DNA of 40,055 bases from Bacteroidia bacterium (GTDB lineage Bacteria > Bacteroidota > Bacteroidia > J057), in assembly GCA_030430575.1 (NCBI GenBank), contig JAUIKF010000066.1:1-40055 (forward strand). Direction: 5' to 3'. Of this stretch, positions 15,265 to 24,240 are shown piece after piece (within the stretch, counting starts at the first letter, position 1; each line of letters begins with the position of its first letter). The notes under the pieces are model-generated. The model searched no databases. It was not told where the DNA came from and saw nothing but the letters and a program-made list of their open reading frames with translations. A program made the translations under genes and the position numbers.

Positions 15265-18078
15265 CTACCTCGCCAAATACATATTCCTTTCATTATACGC
15301 CTTGACAAAAAACGGGTCTTGCAGGTCTTTGATAAAGTAGATCATTTCGCCCGTAGACTTCATCTCTGGGCCTAGTTCCTTATTGACATCTGGGAATTTG
15401 TCGAAGGAGAAGACAGGCACTTTGATGGCGTAACCTTGGAGTTTGGGTTTGAAGGTAAAGTCCTTGAGCTTGTGGGTTCCAAGCATCACTTTGGTGGCGT
15501 AATTCACATAGGGGATGTGGTGGGCCTTGGCGATAAATGGCACCGTTCGCGAAGCGCGTGGGTTGGCTTCGATGACATAAACTTCTTCATCTTTGATCGC
15601 AAATTGGATGTTGATCAATCCCTTGATATTCATCGCTAGCGCGAGTTTGCGCGTGTAGGCTTCCATTTTACCTACGACCTCATCACTCAAATCGAAGGTC
15701 GGCAATACCGCCGTGGAGTCGCCAGAGTGGATTCCCGCAGGCTCGATATGCTCCATCATCCCGATGATTTGCACATCTTCGCCATCACAGATGGCGTCTG
15801 CCTCTGTCTCGATCCCTTGATCGAGGAAGTGGTCGATCAATACTTTATTACCTGGAACGAGGTTCAGGATTTTGATGACGTGCTTGGTGAGTTCGTCATC
15901 GTTGATGACGATACGCATGTTCTGGCCACCAAGGACATAAGATGGGCGTACGAGAACGGGATAGCCTACTTCTTTGGCGATGGCAATGGCCTCTTCGGCA
16001 TTTTCGGCAATGCCAAAGCGCGGATAGGGTATGTCCAGGTCGCGCAGCAGATTGGAAAAGCGTCCGCGATCTTCGGCCATGTCCAGCATGTCATAAGACG
16101 TCCCCAAAATCGGGATTCCGTAGCGGTCCAGCTTTTCTGCCAGTTTGAGGGCCGTCTGCCCACCTAGCTGCACGATGACGCCTTCGGGCTTCTCATGCTC
16201 GATGATGTCGTAGATATGCTCCCAGAAGACAGGCTCGAAGTAGAGCTTGTCGGATATGTTAAAGTCAGTAGAGACCGTCTCGGGATTGCAATTAATCATG
16301 ACTGTCTCGAAGTCTTCCTCCTTGGCTGCCAGCACGCCGTGCACGCAGCAGTAGTCAAATTCGATCCCTTGACCGATCCGGTTCGGTCCTGCCCCAAAAA
16401 TGACCACCTTTTTGCGATCACTGGTGATGCTCTCGTTCTCTTCGTCGAAGGTTGAGTAGTAATAAGGCGTCTCTGCCTTAAACTCTGCTGCGCAGGTATC
16501 CACCAATTTGTATACTCGATTGATTTTCAGGGCTTTGCGTCGTTTATACACATCACTCTCCAAGCACCTCAAGAGGTGGGCGATCTGACGGTCGGCATAG
16601 CCGTTTTTCTTCGCTTCCAGCATCAAATCCTTGGGAATGTCCTTGATCGTACAGCGAGACATTTCTTTTTCGAGGGCCACGAGGTACTCGATTTCGCGGA
16701 GGTACCAAGGGTCTATTTTGGTGGCTTCGAAGATGGCACTCAGCGGTACACCAAGGTGCATGGCATCTTTGACATGGAAGATGCGGTCCCAAGAGGGATT
16801 GCGCAGGCTGTCCATAATTTTGCTGAGGTCGGTCAGCTCTTTGCCATCAGCGCCCATGCCATTGCGGCGTATCTCTAGCGACTGCGCAGCTTTTTGTAGC
16901 GCCTCATTGAAGGAACGGCCGATGCCCATCACCTCCCCTACGGCCTTCATCTGAAGGCCGAGTTGCTGATCCGAGCCATAGAATTTGTCAAAATTCCAGC
17001 GAGGGATTTTGACGATGACGTAGTCGAGGGTAGGCTCAAAGAAGGCGGAGGTGTTTTTAGTAATCTGGTTGGGGAGTTCATCCAGGTTATAGCCTACGGC
17101 CAGTTTAGCGGCGATTCGGGCGATGGGATAGCCTGTGGCTTTGGAAGCCAAAGCGGAGGAGCGCGATACGCGTGGATTGATCTCAATCACGATCATTCGC
17201 CCCGTTACGGGATCAATGGAGAACTGCACATTACAGCCTCCTGCAAACTCTCCCAACGCATCCATCACACGAAAAGCGGTATCTCGCATGAGTTGCATCT
17301 CGGTATCTGGCAAGGTCATGGCAGGCGCCACGGTGATGGAATCTCCTGTGTGAATGCCCGTCGGATCGAGGTTCTCGACCGAGCAGATGACAATTTTATT
17401 TCCAGCCCCATCTCGCATGACTTCCAACTCGTATTCTTTCCACCCAAAGATACTCTCTTCAATCAGCACCTGATGCACAGGGCTGGCGTTGAGGCCCCGT
17501 TTGAGCAGTTGATCATAGTCTTTCTCTTCCTGGACAAATGCGCCCCCTGTGCCGCCCAAGGTATAGGACGGGCGAATCACCAGCGGAAAACCAATCCGCT
17601 GGGCGATCTCTTTTCCTTTCAAATAGGAATTGGCGATTTGTGATTTTGGGACGTCGATGCCCATCTCTTCCATCAACGCGCGGAACAGTTCGCGGTCCTC
17701 TGCCTTGTCGATGGCATCGATATTGGCACCGATGATTTTTACCCCATATTTTTCCCAAATACCTGCTTTTTGGCACTCTACGGCCAGGTTGAGGGCTGTC
17801 TGACCTCCCATAGTAGGTAGGACAGCATCGATCTTCTGCTTTTCCAGTATATGGACAATAGAAGCTGGTTCCAAAGGCAGCAGGTAGATGTCATCCGCTG
17901 TGACGGGATCCGTCATGATGGTGGCGGGATTGGAGTTGATGAGGGCCACGCGGATGCCTTCTTCCTTCAACGCAAGCGATGCCTGCGAACCAGAATAGTC
18001 AAATTCACAGGCCTGGCCGATGATGATCGGTCCACTTCCAATAATCAGAACGGATTTGATGCTAGGATCTAAAGGCAT
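15265..18078 (-). CDS. carB: Carbamoyl-phosphate synthase large subunit, lacking the C-terminal allosteric domain
   Basis: The 937-residue protein has two homologous ATP-grasp halves. The first begins KSVLIIGSGPIIIGQACEFDYSG, broken here as KSVLIIGSGP plus the ACEFDYSG motif, and carries the Q-V/R-P-S-Y-x-L-G-G-T-G-G motif. The second begins near residue 550 (VVIFGAGPNRIGQGIEFDYC) with RPSYVLGGQNM. It makes carbamoyl phosphate from bicarbonate and ammonia supplied by CarA for pyrimidine and arginine synthesis. It ends soon after GPEMKSTGE, where the E. coli enzyme continues into a ~130-residue MGS-like allosteric domain, so that regulatory domain is missing. carA is not in the window. It is a single gene. 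Confidence 0.95.
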   Translation of the reverse strand: MPLDPSIKSVLIIGSGPIIIGQACEFDYSGSQASLALKEEGIRVALINSNPATIMTDPVTADDIYLLPLEPASIVHILEKQKIDAVLPTMGGQTALNLAVECQKAGIWEKYGVKIIGANIDAIDKAEDRELFRALMEEMGIDVPKSQIANSYLKGKEIAQRIGFPLVIRPSYTLGGTGGAFVQEEKDYDQLLKRGLNASPVHQVLIEESIFGWKEYELEVMRDGAGNKIVICSVENLDPTGIHTGDSITVAPAMTLPDTEMQLMRDTAFRVMDALGEFAGGCNVQFSIDPVTGRMIVIEINPRVSRSSALASKATGYPIARIAAKLAVGYNLDELPNQITKNTSAFFEPTLDYVIVKIPRWNFDKFYGSDQQLGLQMKAVGEVMGIGRSFNEALQKAAQSLEIRRNGMGADGKELTDLSKIMDSLRNPSWDRIFHVKDAMHLGVPLSAIFEATKIDPWYLREIEYLVALEKEMSRCTIKDIPKDLMLEAKKNGYADRQIAHLLRCLESDVYKRRKALKINRVYKLVDTCAAEFKAETPYYYSTFDEENESITSDRKKVVIFGAGPNRIGQGIEFDYCCVHGVLAAKEEDFETVMINCNPETVSTDFNISDKLYFEPVFWEHIYDIIEHEKPEGVIVQLGGQTALKLAEKLDRYGIPILGTSYDMLDMAEDRGRFSNLLRDLDIPYPRFGIAENAEEAIAIAKEVGYPVLVRPSYVLGGQNMRIVINDDELTKHVIKILNLVPGNKVLIDHFLDQGIETEADAICDGEDVQIIGMMEHIEPAGIHSGDSTAVLPTFDLSDEVVGKMEAYTRKLALAMNIKGLINIQFAIKDEEVYVIEANPRASRTVPFIAKAHHIPYVNYATKVMLGTHKLKDFTFKPKLQGYAIKVPVFSFDKFPDVNKELGPEMKSTGEMIYFIKDLQDPFFVKAYNERNMYLAR

Positions 18079-18121
18079 ATAAGAGAATTGTCAATGGTGA
18101 ATGGTTAATGGTCAATAGGAG

Positions 18122-18203
18122 TAATTTTGAATTTTGAATTTTAAATTTTGAATAGGGCATAACTTTCATTCAAAATTCACCATTCAATCATTCAAAATTA
18201 ATT
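18122..18203. repeat. A/T-rich inverted repeat in the carB leader
   Basis: Left arm 18122-18153 is built from ATTTTGAATT units. Right arm 18168-18203 is the complementary ATTCAAAATT type, with CACCATTCAATC interposed. The adjacent 18091-18118 holds GTCAATGGTGAATGG-like direct repeats. Such ATTCAAAATTC arrays are low-complexity and would fold in the carB leader RNA if transcription starts near 18219. Confidence 0.45.
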
Positions 18204-18224
18204 ACACTTCCCAGTAAATTGGCG

Positions 18225-18232
18225 CAAAGTTA
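18225..18232 (-). promoter_or_regulatory. Candidate -7 element for carB (TAACTTTG)
   Basis: The minus strand has TAACTTTG, an exact match to the Bacteroidota -7 consensus TAnnTTTG, about 145 bases upstream of the carB ATG. No clear TTTG -33 element lies at the usual spacing, so the call is tentative. Confidence 0.35.
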
Positions 18233-18357
18233 AGGGAAATTGTGGAAGTGGAAAATCTTAGGGATTTATCTACATCCCAAGCGCTTAATTCAGTTCCCAT
18301 TTTTTGCACTTTTTCACAAAAATTACCGTTATTGCAAAAAACTCTAAGTGTCTGACT

Positions 18358-19350
18358 ATGAAACTCTTTAGCCAAATGACTTACACCAAAGCTTTTATAC
18401 TTTTCCTCTCCCTTGGCATAGGCATTTCTTCCTATGCACAAGTCAGCCTTCAGATCACTGAAGAATCTCCCGTGACAGCACGCGCTGTTGGAGACAAGAT
18501 TCACATTGTGACCAAAGGCGAAACGCTCTACGGCATTTCCCAAAAATACCATGTGACGGTAAACAACATCATTGCTGCCAATAGCCTTGGCAATAGCAAT
18601 ATCCAGCCGGGCCAACGCTTGCTGATCAGCAAGGCGGATATGCCTGCCCAGACCAGTCGGTCGCTAGGGGGAAATGCAACGGCCCGAAGAGCTTCTGCTG
18701 CAGGTACGGTGACAAAGGAAAAACCTGTGTATTATACCGTTCAGCGTGGGGATGACATTTTCTCTATCTCTGATACCAAAGAAGTCACCGTCAAGCAACT
18801 AGAAGTGTGGAATCCTACTGCAAGGTTCCAACCTGGGGAGCGCGTCATCGTCGGGAAGACCTATGAAGAGGTGTCCGTCGCTCAACCAGCGACGAACGCA
18901 CGTATGGCCCAGCGCTCGCGGGGGCTGGAGGATTTAAGCACGCCAGCGACTACTGGCAACATTTCAGCGCCTATCGTTTCTTCTTCTGTTCCTGCTGCTA
19001 GTGCCCAGCCACAGCTGAAGCCTAAAGCCGTACATCGGACGACTTCGACTGACGGCAAAACGTATGAGTTGCCTGCTTTTAATGTATTTGGGCAGGTAGC
19101 CCAGCAAATGCGCTATGGAGAAGTCCTCGATGAGCGTATCCAGAGTACGCGCTTCTATGCATACCATAAGACATTGCCTTTGAACACAAAGGTGAACCTC
19201 TTAATGCCCGATAATGGCGGCTTCATAGAGGTGGAAATCGTGGGGCGCCTCGCCAATAACAGCACTGCTGATATTGCCCTTTCGCCTGCTTGTGTTCGAG
19301 TTTTGAATGGGGCGAAGGCAGATGGCGTGGTGACGATTACGTATAATTAA
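18358..19350 (+). CDS. Exported LysM protein with RlpA-like double-psi beta-barrel C-terminus
   Basis: The start at ATG 18358 gives 330 residues with a signal peptide ending near SSYAQ (residue 28). Two LysM peptidoglycan-binding domains follow: about 48-92 (TKGETLYGISQKY, N-x-L-x-x-x-N, PGQRLLI) and about 123-167 (QRGDDIFSIS, WNP, PGERVIV). A Pro/Ala/Ser-rich linker leads to a C-terminal domain at about 237-330 (FYAYHKTLPLNTKV, VEIVGRLANNSTADIALSPA), which resembles the double-psi barrel of RlpA lytic transglycosylases. The catalytic-type Asp is not obvious. It probably acts in or on the periplasmic cell wall. A further in-frame ATG at 18304 exists but would spoil the signal peptide. Confidence 0.82.
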   Translation: MKLFSQMTYTKAFILFLSLGIGISSYAQVSLQITEESPVTARAVGDKIHIVTKGETLYGISQKYHVTVNNIIAANSLGNSNIQPGQRLLISKADMPAQTSRSLGGNATARRASAAGTVTKEKPVYYTVQRGDDIFSISDTKEVTVKQLEVWNPTARFQPGERVIVGKTYEEVSVAQPATNARMAQRSRGLEDLSTPATTGNISAPIVSSSVPAASAQPQLKPKAVHRTTSTDGKTYELPAFNVFGQVAQQMRYGEVLDERIQSTRFYAYHKTLPLNTKVNLLMPDNGGFIEVEIVGRLANNSTADIALSPACVRVLNGAKADGVVTITYN

Positions 19351-19661
19351 TTATTGATAATTGATTAATCTTAGGTTGTTCAACCTATAAGTAATAAAGC
19401 CTTTCTTATAGGGGCTGGATTACGCAAAAGCCAACGCACCATCTGGAAATCCAGCCCAGCGCATAAAAGATGCGCAAATAGTGCGTTTTTAACGTGCTGT
19501 CGTGGATTTCGGCTTGTGCGGTCCCTGAGCGTTCGACTGAGCTCACGCCGAAGTCCTGTCGAAGGGGGCTTGTGGGTAATCCGCGACTGTGTCATAAAAA
19601 AGGCTATACTAGATTAATAACAGAACAATCAGTCAATCAATAATCTATAATTCCTCTCGAA
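19351..19661. other. Intergenic region with nested small hairpins and a dispersed-repeat-like block
   Basis: No gene was found in these 311 bases. A palindrome TAGGTTG-TT-CAACCTA lies at 19372-19387. It overlaps a second, mutually exclusive stem, CCTATAAG (19384-19391) with CTTATAGG (19405-19412). GGCTGGATT (near 19414) pairs with AATCCAGCC (near 19448). The stretch 19525-19568 contains CCTGAGCGTTCGACTGAGCTC and TCGAAGGGG, a palindromic type I recall from other Bacteroidota intergenic repeats. AAGCCTTTCTTAT near 19396 and its near-complement near 19595-19607 could be the ends of a small decayed element. Confidence 0.4.
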
Positions 19662-20498
19662 ATGTTTGACCAGCTTAGGGACCTGTTTTATGAAGACTCA
19701 AGCCATCCAGCCTATTGGCGGATTCACTTGCTCTTCCTACTGGTTACCTATGAACTGCTACTCTTGCCTTCTCAGACGGCAAGAGTAGCCATTTTTAATG
19801 GAGCAGATTTCTGGTTTGCCCTATCTCATCGCTTTCTCCCATTTGGCACGCTGCTTATTTCAGGAATTCTTTTCTTCGTATACTTTTTGCCCTTGCGCCG
19901 AGATTGGTTGGGACAAAAGAACCGTGATGAACAAGAGCTTGATGCTCAGCTATTTGCGACAGGGAAGCCTCCCATGCCGAAGATTCCTTTCAGCAGTGAA
20001 TTCAGCTTATGGGCCTGTATCCGGGTACTGCTAGAAGGGCTTTTCTTTGCCCTTACCCTCTTTATTTTCCTGAAATACATCATCTTCAACATGGCCTCCT
20101 GGATCCTGGATGGTGATGTATTTATCCCACGAGCATTGGACGATAACCCCGCTATGGCAGGGATTCACACCAATTGGGGCCAAAATATTGCGCTAGCTTT
20201 GGGAACGGCCGTCTATGAAGAATTGATTTTCAGAAAAGGATTATTCGAATGGCTTCAAGATCGCGCAGATCGGTTTGTCCGATTGCCAGTCCTTCAACTG
20301 ATCGCATCAGCAGTGGTATGTGCATTGGTTTACGCCCTTTCGCATTACCTTTATCCGTTTGGAGACAACTTTAGCACCTATTCCATCCTCTTCCGATTTT
20401 TCTTTGGGCTCATCCTTTGCTACATATATGCTGCAAGAGGCTTGGCCGTAGCAGCTTGGACCAATGCCATTTATCAGTTATTTTATTTTATTTTTTAA
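19662..20498 (+). CDS. CPBP-family membrane protein, possibly with degenerate last motif
   Basis: The 278-residue product has about seven hydrophobic segments and the CPBP motifs EE at 186-187 with R191 (YEELIFRKG) and H228 (YALSH). In the last motif the usual Thr-His-Ala-x-Tyr-Asp appears as WTNAIYQ, with Asn in place of His, so protease activity is less certain than for the 7.7-kb paralogue. The C-terminus is an unusually abrupt hydrophobic FYFIF. It sits alone between the LysM gene and cystathionine beta-synthase. Start at ATG 19662. Confidence 0.78.
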   Translation: MFDQLRDLFYEDSSHPAYWRIHLLFLLVTYELLLLPSQTARVAIFNGADFWFALSHRFLPFGTLLISGILFFVYFLPLRRDWLGQKNRDEQELDAQLFATGKPPMPKIPFSSEFSLWACIRVLLEGLFFALTLFIFLKYIIFNMASWILDGDVFIPRALDDNPAMAGIHTNWGQNIALALGTAVYEELIFRKGLFEWLQDRADRFVRLPVLQLIASAVVCALVYALSHYLYPFGDNFSTYSILFRFFFGLILCYIYAARGLAVAAWTNAIYQLFYFIF

Positions 20499-20560
20499 GA
20501 GATTGATAGGGCTAAATCGTAATTTGCGGGTAGGAACAACTACGCTATCAATCACATGTG

Positions 20561-21928
20561 ATGTACTACAACAACATTATTGAAACAATCGGCAACACCC
20601 CTCTTGTAAAACTCAACAACGTCTCTGCTCATCTCAAGCCTACCATTTTAGCAAAGGTTGAATACTTCAACCCTGGCAATAGCATCAAGGACCGTATGGC
20701 GCTCAAGATGCTCGATGACGCAGAACGTCAAGGCAAACTCCGACCCGGAGGTACCATCATAGAAAGTACTTCTGGCAACACAGGAATGGGCTTGGCCCTC
20801 GCTGCAGCTGTCAAGGGGTATCGGTGTATTTTCACGATGGCAGACAAGCAGTCCCAGGCCAAGATTGACATCCTTCGGGCCGTAGGGGCAGAAGTCATCG
20901 TCTGTCCTACGAATGTACCTTCTGAAGATCCGCGATCCTATTATTCCGTCGCCAACAGGTTGGAGAAGGAAATTCCTAACTCTATGTACATGAACCAGTA
21001 CGACAATATGAGCAATACACAAGCCCATATTGAGACGACAGGGCCTGAAATCTGGGAACAAACAGAAGGAAAAATCACTCACTTTGTAGCGGGCATGGGA
21101 ACCTGTGGAACGATCTCAGGCGTCTCTAGCTACCTCAAATCACAAAATCCTGATATTCAGGTAATTGGCATCGATGTATTTGGGTCTGTTTTCCAAAAAC
21201 TACATAGAACAGGTGAGTTTGATGAAGCTGAAATTTACCCTTATTTGACGGAAGGCATAGGGGAAGATATCATCCCCGATAATTGCAATATGGAGCTGGT
21301 GGATCATATCATAAAGGTATCAGATAAAGATGCTGCGCTCATGGCACGCAAGCTCTCCAGAGCTGAAGGCATCTTTGCAGGCTGGTCTTGTGGCTCTGCT
21401 GTACATGGTGCCCTTGAGTATGCCAAACAACTCAGCAAGGATGACATGATGGTCGTCATTCTCCCCGACCACGGGACCAGGTATCTGGGCAAGATCTTCA
21501 ATGACAATTGGATGTCAGACCACAATTTCCTAGACAAGGATGCCCAACTCACCGCTGGAGAAATCATTGAAGTAAAAAGTTCCAAGACTCCACTAGTGAC
21601 AATGAAATTGGAAGATCCTTTAGGAGATGCGCTCAAAATCATGCGTACCCAAGGAATCTCCCAGATCCCTGTCCTCAGCAATGGAGACATTGTAGGGAGC
21701 CTCAAGGAGAACCGCGTACTCGGTGCCATTTTGGATGACCCTTCGTTGAAGGATGCTCCCGTAAGAAATGCGATGAGTGATCCATTGCCATTTGTCCTTC
21801 CCTCAACCCGCATAGATGTACTTTCCAAAATGATCAATAAAGATAATCCTGCAGTACTTGTAAGTATGAAAGATGGGGCCCTTGATATTATCACCCAATA
21901 TGACTTGATCAATATCTTGGCGATGTAG
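20561..21928 (+). CDS. Cystathionine beta-synthase
   Basis: The 455-residue protein has a PLP fold type II catalytic domain with lysine K43 (NSIKDRM), the substrate loop TSGNTG near 67-72 and the phosphate-binding glycine loop GMGTCGT near 180. The C-terminal ~120 residues contain two CBS domains (PLVTMKLEDPLGDAL and SDPLPFVLPSTRIDVL). It condenses homocysteine or O-acetylserine-type substrates with serine or sulfide in cysteine synthesis. The CBS tandem separates it from plain cysteine synthase. A GTG directly precedes the ATG at 20561, and I prefer the ATG. No partner gene for transsulfuration is adjacent. Confidence 0.9.
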   Translation: MYYNNIIETIGNTPLVKLNNVSAHLKPTILAKVEYFNPGNSIKDRMALKMLDDAERQGKLRPGGTIIESTSGNTGMGLALAAAVKGYRCIFTMADKQSQAKIDILRAVGAEVIVCPTNVPSEDPRSYYSVANRLEKEIPNSMYMNQYDNMSNTQAHIETTGPEIWEQTEGKITHFVAGMGTCGTISGVSSYLKSQNPDIQVIGIDVFGSVFQKLHRTGEFDEAEIYPYLTEGIGEDIIPDNCNMELVDHIIKVSDKDAALMARKLSRAEGIFAGWSCGSAVHGALEYAKQLSKDDMMVVILPDHGTRYLGKIFNDNWMSDHNFLDKDAQLTAGEIIEVKSSKTPLVTMKLEDPLGDALKIMRTQGISQIPVLSNGDIVGSLKENRVLGAILDDPSLKDAPVRNAMSDPLPFVLPSTRIDVLSKMINKDNPAVLVSMKDGALDIITQYDLINILAM

Positions 21929-21948
21929 CTTGGTACGTATCTGATTTC

Positions 21949-21978
21949 TTTGAATATTCGGATTAACGTTTACTTTCG
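21949..21978 (+). promoter_or_regulatory. Bacteroidota-type promoter for the hybrid histidine kinase
   Basis: TTTG at 21949-21952 and TACTTTCG at 21971-21978 are separated by 18 bases, close to the TTTG-N19-TAnnTTTG consensus (one mismatch in the -7 box). Transcription would begin about 45 bases before the ATG at 22029. Confidence 0.5.
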
Positions 21979-22028
21979 TCAAAAACTCATTTTTATATCC
22001 CCGAGTTTATCCTTAGAATTATGGAATC

Positions 22029-24191
22029 ATGCTTCGGTTTCTTAGAAGGCTGACATATGTAGACCCAAATGCCTTTGATGAAGAAGGATATGCGATTGTG
22101 AAACTTATCACAATGGTCATGGCGATCGTGGTGCCTGTTTCATTAGTCTCAGTTCCTGTGTACATGTATATGGGGCATTATTCCATGGTGCTCTTTTTCT
22201 CCCCAGTCTATGTCCTTTCTATTTGGGTGATTTTTGCGGTAAAAAGGACCCAAAACCCTAAAAAGCTCGCCTTAATCTTTTGCTGGTTGAGTATGCTGAT
22301 CATCATCGGCCTGATAGTCGTTTTCGGATTTGGGGAAGCGCACAATTTTTTCTCCATCCACTTTATCCTCACCTGCCTCTTCTCGGGATTTATGCTCAAT
22401 ACGCGGTGGACGGTCATCTTTGCCAGTATTAGTGCCATCACCTCTATCATCACTTACGGATCTGACTTTCTTGGCCTTGCTTTGCAACCCATTGTGGTCA
22501 TAGATGAAGCTTTAGCCAACTATTTTATCCTGATCAATATCCTTGCAGCACTTGCCATTTCTACTGCTACCTGTGTCTTTTATCTCCGCATCAGAAAAAA
22601 ATACTATAGTCAACTGAAGGAAAAAACACTGACGCTGAATGCCTTATTGGAACATCTTCCCATTATCCTCTATCGCATTGATGCGAAAGGTAATATGCTA
22701 GAGATGAATGGAAAAGGCTTAACCAGGCCAACGACTTTTTCAAGGGCACATATGGCAAACTCTCTCCAAAACATTTTTGACCTTTTCCCTGAAAAAGAGC
22801 CAGAATTCCTTCAAGCCCTAAGAGGTGGCAATGTAGAGTTTCCCATCAGTGGGCAAGAAAATGGCAGTCTCTGGAATTTTTCTAACTATCTGTTTTTTGA
22901 TAAATTAAGACAAAAAGGAGCGATAGGGTTAGCGACGGACCTCACCCCAGAAACGATGGAGCAAGCAATTTTTGAAGCAAATCTCCACCGGGCTATTCAT
23001 CATGCACAGCGTGCCAACCAAGCCAAGACGAAATTTCTGGCGACTATGAGCCATGAAATTCGTACTCCTTTGAATGCCATCAACGGATTTGCTGAAGTAT
23101 TGCTGGGACAGGAACTTGACAAGAGCAGCCAAGAATATATCCGCCTGATCTACGATTCAGGTACCGCATTGCTTAGCCTCCTCAATGACATCCTTGATCT
23201 CAATAAGATCGAAGAAGGTAAGCTCCAAATAGAATCCATTCCTTTCGAACTGAGGCCAGAGTTGGAAAACACTATTAAGCCCTATCTATATATTATGAAG
23301 GAAAAAGGGCTTGTATTTGATTTAAAAGTAGATAATAAATTACCTCAATGGGTAAAAGGGGACCCGCTCCGTTTGCGTCAGATTTTGATCAATCTCCTGA
23401 GCAATGCGATCAAATTTACGCATAAAGGTATGATCAGAGTCGTCGTTGTACAAAAAGCTAGCGCAGCGGATCGCCTTACCCTTACCCTCACAGTCTCTGA
23501 TACAGGGATCGGTATTTCTAAAGAGAAGCAATCCCATGTATTCAATACCTTCTCGCAAGCAGATGAAAGCATCACACGCCAATTTGGGGGGACAGGCTTG
23601 GGCCTTCCCATTGTTCGTCAACTCACAGAATTGATGGGGGGAAATACAGGGCTCAACAGTCCTTCAGCCCTTCTCCAAGCCGATGAAGGGGGGCCAGGAA
23701 CGGATGTTTGGGCTTCGTTTTCACTAGGAGTAACAGAAGACACACCTCCTGCTGACTCTTATCCTTTGATACAAAATAATAAAGGTCAAACTTTTCCAAA
23801 TCCCGTCCATATTTTGGTAGTTGAAGACAATAAAGTCAATCAATTGCTTTTCCAGAAAATGCTGCAAAAAATGGGAGCTACTATTTCTCTGGCTAATAAT
23901 GGGCAAGAAGCTGTTCTCTTTTTAGAAAACAACCCCCAGGTTGACATCATCATCATGGATGTACAGATGCCTGTCATGGATGGCTATGAAGCCACTGGCG
24001 CTATACGGAAAATTCTAGGCCTCAAGACCCCAATTATCGCCGCCACTGCAAGCGCCTATCAAGAAGACATAGATCGGTCCAGAGCGGCTGGAATGGACGA
24101 TTTTATTGCCAAACCCTTCAAGCACCAAGACTTGTATATCGTTGTCAGTAGGTGGATACCCCATCCCACTTATGGCATAGATCAGAAATAA
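22029..24191 (+). CDS. Hybrid sensor histidine kinase/response regulator
   Basis: The 720-residue protein has six membrane segments in the first ~190 residues with very short loops, suggesting sensing within the membrane. A PAS-like segment follows at about 200-310. The kinase core has the phospho-acceptor H342 (MSHEIRTPLN), N box (LINLLSNAIKF), G1 (DTGIGIS), F box and G2 (GGTGLGL). A receiver domain at the C-terminus has D644 (IIMDVQMPVMDG) and the conserved Lys in AKPF. There is no output domain or separate regulator beside it, so signal is probably passed to an Hpt or regulator protein elsewhere. It is a single gene with its own promoter. Confidence 0.93.
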   Translation: MLRFLRRLTYVDPNAFDEEGYAIVKLITMVMAIVVPVSLVSVPVYMYMGHYSMVLFFSPVYVLSIWVIFAVKRTQNPKKLALIFCWLSMLIIIGLIVVFGFGEAHNFFSIHFILTCLFSGFMLNTRWTVIFASISAITSIITYGSDFLGLALQPIVVIDEALANYFILINILAALAISTATCVFYLRIRKKYYSQLKEKTLTLNALLEHLPIILYRIDAKGNMLEMNGKGLTRPTTFSRAHMANSLQNIFDLFPEKEPEFLQALRGGNVEFPISGQENGSLWNFSNYLFFDKLRQKGAIGLATDLTPETMEQAIFEANLHRAIHHAQRANQAKTKFLATMSHEIRTPLNAINGFAEVLLGQELDKSSQEYIRLIYDSGTALLSLLNDILDLNKIEEGKLQIESIPFELRPELENTIKPYLYIMKEKGLVFDLKVDNKLPQWVKGDPLRLRQILINLLSNAIKFTHKGMIRVVVVQKASAADRLTLTLTVSDTGIGISKEKQSHVFNTFSQADESITRQFGGTGLGLPIVRQLTELMGGNTGLNSPSALLQADEGGPGTDVWASFSLGVTEDTPPADSYPLIQNNKGQTFPNPVHILVVEDNKVNQLLFQKMLQKMGATISLANNGQEAVLFLENNPQVDIIIMDVQMPVMDGYEATGAIRKILGLKTPIIAATASAYQEDIDRSRAAGMDDFIAKPFKHQDLYIVVSRWIPHPTYGIDQK

Positions 24192-24240
24192 TCCTATTTT
24201 TAGGAAAATTTGGCTCCGTTTGGCTTAACCCAATTATTGT

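Noticed and set aside
16963-17643. 226-residue open frame on the plus strand
   Set aside because: It lies wholly opposite the well-supported carB gene and its translation shows no domain; it is a shadow of carB codon use.
19351-19661. Possible riboswitch or small RNA from nested hairpins
   Set aside because: The hairpins are short, no known riboswitch core was recognised, and parts resemble dispersed palindromic repeats, so no RNA gene is called.
21304-21912. 202-residue minus-strand Ser/Leu-rich frame
   Set aside because: It is antisense to the CBS domains of cystathionine beta-synthase and has low-complexity composition.
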